Positions 7,178-11,825 of a DNA stretch of 11,825 bases are shown here, piece by piece. Numbering within the stretch: the stretch's first letter is position 1; the number at the start of each line of letters is the position of its first letter. Both the position numbers and the translations under genes were made by a program. This stretch comes from Spirochaetes bacterium ADurb.Bin110 (GTDB lineage: Bacteria; Spirochaetota; Spirochaetia; Treponematales; Rectinemataceae), in assembly GCA_002070755.1 (NCBI GenBank), contig MWDY01000164.1, positions 1 to 11,825 on the forward strand, in the 5' to 3' direction. The notes beneath the pieces were generated by a model, which worked only from the letters and a program-made list of their open reading frames with translations, was not told the DNA's origin and made no database searches.

Positions 7178-8434
7178 TTACTCTACCTTGAGGCTCTCGA
7201 GCTCTTTCTGTTTCTGATCGAGATACTGCTTATTGATATCTTTTCCAGCGAGGATGTCACTAATAAGCTGTTCATAGAGCCTCTTGACCTGACCAAAGTC
7301 CTGATACTCGGCCACTCTTACTCTATCGATTAGCGTCGGTCCAGTTAGTGTTGCCAGACCCATTTTCATGATCTGATCGGAAGGATCATCCCCAAGCTTA
7401 GAGATAATCTCTGCTTTGGACGGAATCCAAGGGCCAGTGTTTTTCATCACTGCATAGAGAATATCATCGCGAAGGAAGAATTCAATGAACTTTTCAGCTG
7501 CAGCTTTATGAGTTGAACCAGCGACAATGCCGATTCCATGCCCGCCGATAATGGTGCCACGTTTGCCGGAACCGCCAATTGGCACCGGGGCCACAACAAA
7601 CTTGTCAGGAGCTTGGCTGAATGATGTGTTTGCGTATGCCTGATGGAACACAGTAATCCATGCTTCCTCCGTAGCTAGAGAAGCAGTCGGAAAATCGATG
7701 GTCGGCGACGATGGTAATATTCCATCTTTCATCGACGCAATGACCTTGAATGCCGCTTGTGAGGCTGGGGTGTTGAATGCTGGAACATACTTGTCTCCGT
7801 ATGCAAGCTGCACTGCGTTGAACTCATAGGTCGCAAATTTGCCAGCTAGCGCTGGGAATACATACTTGGGCAAGCCAGTTTCCTTTTTTATCAAGCGAAC
7901 CCACTCGGCCAACTGCTCCCAGGTTAGTGTATTGATGTCATAACCGAGCTTTTGTAGATATGGAAGAGCCTTCTTGTTCACGATAGTCAAATAAACATCG
8001 GCTTGCAACGGGACGAAATACCGCTTCCCTCCTTGTACAAAATTGTCGTCAAATTGCGTGATGTACGTTCCGGCTGGAACCTTGGTGTAGGCCTGCGCGG
8101 CATGGAATTCCTGTACCACAGGAACGGCCGTGGAATCATGTGCGATTAGAATATCCGTGCTCCATTTTCCCGTTTGCTGTTGCGCCTGCAAGACTTTATA
8201 AAGTTCACTGGCGTTTGCTACGACTTGCAGCTCCGCTTCGATACCTGTCTCAGATGCAAACCTAGGAAGTATTTGTTCTTTTATATACTGTTGCTGAACC
8301 GGGTCATAGAACATCTGTGATACGATTTTGATCTTCTCTCCCTTTTGAGCGGTCTGTGCCATTACACAAAATGGGCTCACCAGGCTTATCAAAAGGAAAA
8401 AAACCAGAACAACGGTCTTTCGCGACTTCATCAT
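7178..8434 (-). CDS. Extracellular sugar-binding protein of the ABC importer (SBP family 1)
   Basis: Captures the substrate outside the inner membrane and delivers it to the permease pair. The 418 residues start with a signal peptide: basic MMKSRK, a hydrophobic core VVLVFFLLISLV and a likely signal peptidase I site VMA|QT after residue 26. A Cys at 23 does not sit in a convincing lipobox, although spirochaetal lipoboxes are loose, so lipid attachment cannot be fully excluded. The mature part has the family 1 pattern: IKIVSQMFYDPVQQQYI near the start, FVPLQADVYLTIVNKKAL (the hinge-side strand), LTWEQLAEW, and GGHGIGIVAGSTHKAAAEKFIEFFL near 295-325. A near-ideal AAGGAGGAA ribosome site lies 8 nt before the ATG and overlaps the stop of the oxidoreductase gene. 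Its place beside a glucosylglycerate-type phosphorylase and hydrolase suggests a glycosylglycerate ligand; the sequence alone does not tell the ligand. Confidence 0.93.
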   Translation of the reverse strand: MMKSRKTVVLVFFLLISLVSPFCVMAQTAQKGEKIKIVSQMFYDPVQQQYIKEQILPRFASETGIEAELQVVANASELYKVLQAQQQTGKWSTDILIAHDSTAVPVVQEFHAAQAYTKVPAGTYITQFDDNFVQGGKRYFVPLQADVYLTIVNKKALPYLQKLGYDINTLTWEQLAEWVRLIKKETGLPKYVFPALAGKFATYEFNAVQLAYGDKYVPAFNTPASQAAFKVIASMKDGILPSSPTIDFPTASLATEEAWITVFHQAYANTSFSQAPDKFVVAPVPIGGSGKRGTIIGGHGIGIVAGSTHKAAAEKFIEFFLRDDILYAVMKNTGPWIPSKAEIISKLGDDPSDQIMKMGLATLTGPTLIDRVRVAEYQDFGQVKRLYEQLISDILAGKDINKQYLDQKQKELESLKVE

Positions 8435-8442
8435 TTTCTTTT

Positions 8443-8448
8443 CCTCCT
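8443..8448 (-). promoter_or_regulatory. Strong ribosome binding site overlapping a stop codon
   Basis: The minus strand reads TAAGGAGGAAAAGAAAATG: the TAA ending the oxidoreductase gene shares its last A with the AGGAGG core for the binding-protein gene. This is the best Shine-Dalgarno in the operon, in keeping with the high expression usual for binding proteins, and the overlap favours re-initiation after the upstream gene. Confidence 0.8.
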
Positions 8449-9752
8449 TATATATTCACGGTTCCCCGTGTGGATACCACTTCATCTTTATAGGCATCAA
8501 GGTCGACGAAAACTCCTTTCTTTCTAGATTCCTCGGCGGCGAATGCCATCCAATGGCCTTCCAAAGACGATTCGATAGAAGATTTGCTTTCGGAGAAACT
8601 GTCTGCATAGACTGCTTTATGGAAAATGTACGCAATATCCTGCATAAGACCAATATCTCCACCATTGTGCTCGCCCGCGGACACACCCAATTCGATGTGT
8701 TCTTTTTCGCCATGTAGAAAACTTCGCACTTCCAGCCAGCCTTTATCGAGGTCGCCGATTATCTCACCATCCGATCCAGCTACCTGGATCTCTCTCGTTT
8801 TGTCATATGTCAATGCATTCATGCTAAAAGAAGCATTGATGCCGTTCTTAAAGCGAATCAGGACATCTTGATGGTCGATTACATTATTGTCACAGCGGTA
8901 AACGCATCGACCATATGGCCCCAATTCAATAGCTTGCGTTCGGGCCAAGAGACTATGATCATCGCTGATAACCGATGTAGGCCAGTCGATATTGTCAGTC
9001 AGATACAAATCTGGAGCGTACCATGGACAAGCTCCAGCGTGCTTGCAGCCTTGCAAGCAGCTCTTAGGTGAGCCTTCCGGTGCGTTTTTCTCTCTAAACC
9101 AGCTCAAGTCGCCCATGGATGCGAGCTTCTCCGCAGGCGCTCCTGCAAGCCAGTATAGAATGTCTAGATCATGAACGCTCTTTGCTAGAATCGAAGGAGA
9201 GGAGAGCTCGACGCTACGCCAATTGCCACGAACATAACTATGAGCGAAATGATACCAAGCGATGTTTTCCCGCATATTGAAGCTCACAACTCTGCCGATT
9301 CGACCACTATCTAGATATTTTTTCAATGTGGAAAAGAAAGGTGTGTAACGCAAAACATGACATACAATTATTTTCGCATTCTTTTCTCTAGTCAGTCTCG
9401 ATATATCAGCACACTGCTGTGGATTCACTACGACAGGCTTTTCCAAGACAATTGGACAGGCTCTCTCCATAAAAGCTAGGACCTGCTCATAATGGAACCG
9501 ATCAGGACTACAGATAAAAACGAGATCTGATGGCCTAACAAATTCCAACAGCTTTTGCCACGAATCCGCGCTTTTTTCTTCCGGAATCCCATGCTGCCTG
9601 GAAAAATTTGCTCTTCGAACAGGGTTGGGGTCGGCTATGGCTGTAAAGCGAAAAAGCCATGGATGCATGAGTGCAAATTGGCCATATACCCCTGCACCCC
9701 TATTGCCAGCGCCTATGAGTATGCTTTGTATTGGCTCTGTGCTCTCGGCCAT
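8448..9752 (-). CDS. Gfo/Idh/MocA-family NAD(P)-dependent oxidoreductase with cysteine-cluster insert
   Basis: First gene of the operon, 434 residues. The N-terminal Rossmann fold binds NAD(P) through GAGNRG (14-19), followed by DPNPVRR and VFICSPDRFHYEQ; EKP at 104-106 is the family's conserved catalytic-site motif. LAKSVHDLDIL (189-199) supplies the usual Lys191/His194 active-site positions. Between about 231 and 250 lies SCLQGCKHAGACPWYAPDLY, with Cys232, Cys236 and Cys242, a feature of one subgroup of long family members; it may bind a metal or shape the pocket. There is no signal peptide. AGGAG sits 9 nt before the ATG at 9752. These enzymes oxidise or reduce sugars, inositols and glycosides. 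In the E. coli ycj locus a family member (YcjS) sits beside the YcjM phosphorylase and acts at C3 of glucosides, so a keto-glucoside step is conceivable, but the substrate is not readable from the sequence. Confidence 0.88.
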   Translation of the reverse strand: MAESTEPIQSILIGAGNRGAGVYGQFALMHPWLFRFTAIADPNPVRRANFSRQHGIPEEKSADSWQKLLEFVRPSDLVFICSPDRFHYEQVLAFMERACPIVLEKPVVVNPQQCADISRLTREKNAKIIVCHVLRYTPFFSTLKKYLDSGRIGRVVSFNMRENIAWYHFAHSYVRGNWRSVELSSPSILAKSVHDLDILYWLAGAPAEKLASMGDLSWFREKNAPEGSPKSCLQGCKHAGACPWYAPDLYLTDNIDWPTSVISDDHSLLARTQAIELGPYGRCVYRCDNNVIDHQDVLIRFKNGINASFSMNALTYDKTREIQVAGSDGEIIGDLDKGWLEVRSFLHGEKEHIELGVSAGEHNGGDIGLMQDIAYIFHKAVYADSFSESKSSIESSLEGHWMAFAAEESRKKGVFVDLDAYKDEVVSTRGTVNI

Positions 9753-9773
9753 ATATATTGACTCCTAGCTTTA

Positions 9774-9779
9774 ATTGTA
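9774..9779 (-). promoter_or_regulatory. Candidate -10 box of the sugar operon promoter
   Basis: TACAAT on the minus strand (9779-9774) matches TATAAT at 5 of 6 bases and predicts a start near 9767, giving a leader of about 15 nt that includes the AGGAG site. Seventeen bp upstream there is only TAAGAA (9802-9797), a poor -35, as expected of a promoter that needs an activator. Confidence 0.4.
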
Positions 9780-9808
9780 GGGGCCTTTTCTTAAAATTCT
9801 TACACGAT

Positions 9809-9844
9809 TTTGTACGGATTATGATAACAATTTGTACTATTTAT
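9809..9844. promoter_or_regulatory. Direct repeat 22 bp apart, candidate AraC-family operator
   Basis: TTTGTACGGATTAT (9809-9822) and TTTGTACTATTTAT (9831-9844) agree at 11 of 14 bases, with a 22-bp period, two turns of the helix. AraC-family proteins commonly bind direct repeats of about this period. The proximal copy lies 6 bp upstream of the weak -35 of the leftward operon promoter; the distal copy contains the -35 box of the regulator's own promoter. That placement suits activation of the operon and self-repression. The binding protein is inferred from adjacency. Confidence 0.5.
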
Positions 9845-9860
9845 CTTTTCACTATATACT
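9832..9860 (+). promoter_or_regulatory. Candidate promoter of the AraC-family gene
   Basis: TTGTAC (9832-9837), a 17-bp spacer and TATACT (9855-9860) make a fair sigma-70-like promoter. Its predicted start, about 9867, falls at the ATG at 9868, so the message may be leaderless; no Shine-Dalgarno is seen before that ATG. Confidence 0.5.
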
Positions 9861-9867
9861 CTACGAT

Positions 9868-10698
9868 ATGGATCCAGTACGGGAAATTGTGTATGCTACA
9901 CCAGGCTATTCTTTTTGTATTCAATATCTTGATGATAGAAGGTTGCACTTCAATTGGCATTATCATGAGGATATAGAACTTGTACTAATCGAGAAAGGCG
10001 AAGGTCATATTCACATAGGCGATCTGGTAAAGAATTATAAAGCTCCGGCAGGTTTTCTAATTGGGCCTTTGTTGCCGCACGGTTTTTTGAGCATAGGCTC
10101 ACTGCAAGGTTGGATAATTCAATTTCAGGAAAAACATATAAGGTGTCCAAACGCACCATTAGAATTTGCAAATATAATCAATGCTCTTTCGGAATCGAAA
10201 AAGGGCCTGTCGTTCAGCCCCTCCGTGGTAATGGATTGTCTACCCGTGATGAACAATCTGAATAGCTCGAATGGATTGGAAAAATGGCTTTGGCTCTTGA
10301 ATGTTCTCAATAAACTTGCTCAGGACAAAAGCAGAGAGCTATGTTCGCTGCTTCCCCACAATCCGGATGCACAGGCAGATCGTTTTGAACAAGCAATAAG
10401 CCAGATCTACAATGAGATTGATAAGACACACAACCTCGAGGAAGTCAGTCAAAAGGTCGGAATGAAAGTGGGTAATTTTTGCAAAACTTTCAAGAAACGC
10501 TATGGTATTTCATTCATAAGATATGTTCACTCGATAAGGATCAACACTGCAAAAAAAATGTTGATCCAGACAAAATTTTACATAGACGACATTTGCTATG
10601 AATCTGGCTTCAACAATGTTTCCTTCTTCAATCGCAAATTCAAGGAGGCTACAGGACTAACCCCTTCTGAATATCGAAAACGATATAGAGAAGCTTAG
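9868..10698 (+). CDS. AraC-family transcriptional regulator
   Basis: DNA-binding regulator of 276 residues, divergent from the sugar operon and so its likely local controller. The N-terminal part (about 25-75) is a cupin-like sensor domain: FNWHYHEDIELVLIEKGEGHIHIGD, then APAGFLIGPLLPHGF, whose histidines are typical of the AraC_binding fold. A helical linker follows (about 95-170). The C-terminal part (about 172-274) has the two helix-turn-helix motifs: LEEVSQKVGMKVGNFCKTFKK (190-210), then IDDICYESGFNNVSFFNRKFK (239-259), ending in the signature TGLTPSEYRKRY. A longer reading from TTG 9832 is possible but lies inside the candidate promoter and adds no family sequence, so I chose ATG 9868. 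The ligand is probably a glycoside or a catabolite of the pathway; that is an inference. No good terminator is visible after the stop. Confidence 0.92.
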   Translation: MDPVREIVYATPGYSFCIQYLDDRRLHFNWHYHEDIELVLIEKGEGHIHIGDLVKNYKAPAGFLIGPLLPHGFLSIGSLQGWIIQFQEKHIRCPNAPLEFANIINALSESKKGLSFSPSVVMDCLPVMNNLNSSNGLEKWLWLLNVLNKLAQDKSRELCSLLPHNPDAQADRFEQAISQIYNEIDKTHNLEEVSQKVGMKVGNFCKTFKKRYGISFIRYVHSIRINTAKKMLIQTKFYIDDICYESGFNNVSFFNRKFKEATGLTPSEYRKRYREA

Positions 10699-10743
10699 GT
10701 TCGGCCTTTTTGATCATAAGCTAGTACAAGAATCATTCCGATG

Positions 10744-10772
10744 TTGACGGTTTCGGCACCCCGCCTTATAAT
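10744..10772 (+). promoter_or_regulatory. Near-consensus sigma-70 promoter of the BMP-family gene
   Basis: TTGACG (10744-10749), exactly 17 bp, then a perfect TATAAT (10767-10772). The predicted start is near 10779, giving a leader of about 21 nt with the AGGGGG ribosome site (10790-10795) 5 nt before the ATG. Eleven of twelve consensus bases match, so strong, possibly constitutive expression is expected. The rest of 10699-10800 shows nothing else firm. Confidence 0.8.
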
Positions 10773-10800
10773 TTTAAGCTAATAATACTAGGGGGTCCCC

Positions 10801-11825
10801 ATGAAAGGCAAAAGATATTTCGTGATTATTGCGGCAGTCATGATCATTGCCTCCGCAATCAATGTCTTCGGCGCTGGTCCTGCAGTAAAGACAGACCGGG
10901 TCGTGTACCTCATAAATGGCGCTCTCGGCGACAACGCATTCTATGATTCCGGCGAGGCAGGCATCAAGAACATCGAGAAGAACTATAAAGTTCAGACTCG
11001 CACTATCGAATGTAACTTCGATGCAGGAAAGTTCCAGCCTGCGCTAGATGCAGCCGTCCAGTACGCTGATGTGATTTTCGTTATCTCCTATGGCTTCGAG
11101 GATCAGCTCATGGCGATAGCAGATAAATATCCCAATAAGGTTTTCGTCAACATCGATACGATAGTCGAAAATCCAAAAAAGACCATCACATCGGTCTTCT
11201 TTCTTGCTGAGCAGAGCTCTTATCTTGCAGGTATGACCGCGGCGCTTGCCACCACGGAGACCTCACTAAAAGGCGTAAACAAAGACAAGGTCATAGGCGT
11301 CGTTGGCGGCGATACCGACCCAATCGTCAGTGCATTTATATTCGGCTATCAGCAGGGCGCCAAAGCGGTAGATAAGAACATCAAAGTGCTGACTAAGTCG
11401 CTTGGCGGTGCTTGGGACGATTCGGCAAAAGGCAAACAGGCTGCACTGCAGCTCTACGATCAAAAAGCGGATGTTATCTACCAGGTAGCAGCAGCAGCGG
11501 GTATTGGTGTGCTTCAGGCAGCAGCAGAGCGCGGGCTATATGCTATCGGCGTCGATACAAACCAGAACGACCTAGAACCAGGTCATGTCATTGCCAGCGC
11601 GGTGAAGAATGTCGGCGCCAGCATAGAGTCGGTCTTCAAGACCATCATGGATGGCACATATAAACCTGGTGTCATCATCAACGCAGATCTTGCAAGCGGT
11701 GGTGTAGACCTCGTCTTCGATGCAAAACAGCAGGTTCTTCCCAAGAAAATCGTCGACAAAGTCAATACGGCGCGCCAGCAGATCATAGATGGAAAGCTGA
11801 AGGTTCCTCTATACAATGGCGAGAA
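10801..11825 (+). CDS. BMP-family ABC transporter substrate-binding protein, partial (runs off the window)
   Basis: Periplasmic binding protein of the BMP/Med/PnrA family (PF02608), of which 341 residues are present without a stop. It starts with a signal peptide: MKGKRYF, hydrophobic VIIAAVMIIASAI and a signal peptidase I-like end NVFGA|G near residue 25. No lipobox cysteine is seen, unlike the lipoprotein members PnrA/TmpC and RfuA of Treponema. Family marks are LINGALGDNAFYDSGEAGI (38-56), a tract corresponding to the hallmark EGSYLAG box as FLAEQSSYLAGMTAAL (134-149), VIGVVGGDTDPIV (164-176) and YAIGVDTNQND (247-257). Known members bind purine nucleosides, riboflavin or other small molecules, usually with an ATPase and two permeases encoded downstream; here that part is outside. 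It has its own strong promoter and is not part of the leftward sugar operon. The ligand cannot be told from the sequence. Confidence 0.9.
   Translation, partial: MKGKRYFVIIAAVMIIASAINVFGAGPAVKTDRVVYLINGALGDNAFYDSGEAGIKNIEKNYKVQTRTIECNFDAGKFQPALDAAVQYADVIFVISYGFEDQLMAIADKYPNKVFVNIDTIVENPKKTITSVFFLAEQSSYLAGMTAALATTETSLKGVNKDKVIGVVGGDTDPIVSAFIFGYQQGAKAVDKNIKVLTKSLGGAWDDSAKGKQAALQLYDQKADVIYQVAAAAGIGVLQAAAERGLYAIGVDTNQNDLEPGHVIASAVKNVGASIESVFKTIMDGTYKPGVIINADLASGGVDLVFDAKQQVLPKKIVDKVNTARQQIIDGKLKVPLYNGE

Noticed and set aside
10692..10722. AGCTTA/TAAGCT inverted repeat after the AraC gene as a terminator.
   Set aside because: The stem is only 6 bp with a 19-nt loop, low in GC, and not followed by a T-run.
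10758..10796. ACCCC (10758-10762) could pair with GGGGT (10792-10796) and hide the ribosome site of the BMP gene.
   Set aside because: The first arm lies in the spacer between the -35 and -10 boxes, upstream of the predicted transcript start near 10779, so it would not be in the RNA.
1..11825. CRISPR arrays, tRNA or rRNA genes, defence systems.
   Set aside because: I saw no regular repeat-spacer array, no cloverleaf-like sequence and no defence-type domain on either strand.

Overview
The window reads as bacterial chromosome with moderate GC, tightly packed genes, Shine-Dalgarno sites and sigma-70-like promoters. The gene families (a carbohydrate ABC importer, a BMP-family binding protein, a DUF772-type transposase) and the exported binding proteins fit a free-living or gut-associated spirochaete (Spirochaetota, Treponema/Sphaerochaeta/Rectinema-like). 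That placement is an inference from gene style only; some Bacillota or Thermotogota remain possible.

Layout. Positions 1-812 hold a frameshifted transposase gene of the IS1182/IS5 type on the minus strand, cut by the window edge, with a hairpin leader, a promoter and a 30-bp-spaced repeat upstream (to about 1003). Positions 1004-9752 hold one minus-strand operon of seven genes, read from right to left: Gfo/Idh/MocA oxidoreductase, sugar-binding protein, two permeases, ABC ATPase, a GH63-type glycosidase and a GH13_18 glycoside phosphorylase. Gaps are 12-72 bp or the genes overlap (4 and 8 bp), and the only large gap holds a strong intercistronic hairpin. Divergent from the operon is an AraC-family regulator (9868-10698), with a promoter and direct repeats in the 115-bp shared region. 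At 10801 a separate plus-strand gene for a BMP-family periplasmic binding protein begins behind a near-consensus promoter and runs off the window.

How it fits together. The importer should bring a small glycoside into the cytoplasm intact. Both carbohydrate enzymes lack signal peptides. The GH13_18 protein most resembles glucosylglycerate phosphorylase (YcjM type) and the GH63 protein resembles mannosylglycerate/glucosylglycerate hydrolases. The best reading is a scavenging operon for the compatible solute glucosylglycerate (perhaps also mannosylglycerate), with a phosphorolytic and a hydrolytic route side by side and an oxidoreductase of unassigned substrate. The AraC protein is the likely local switch. 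The substrate is inferred from family resemblance plus context and is not proven by the sequence.
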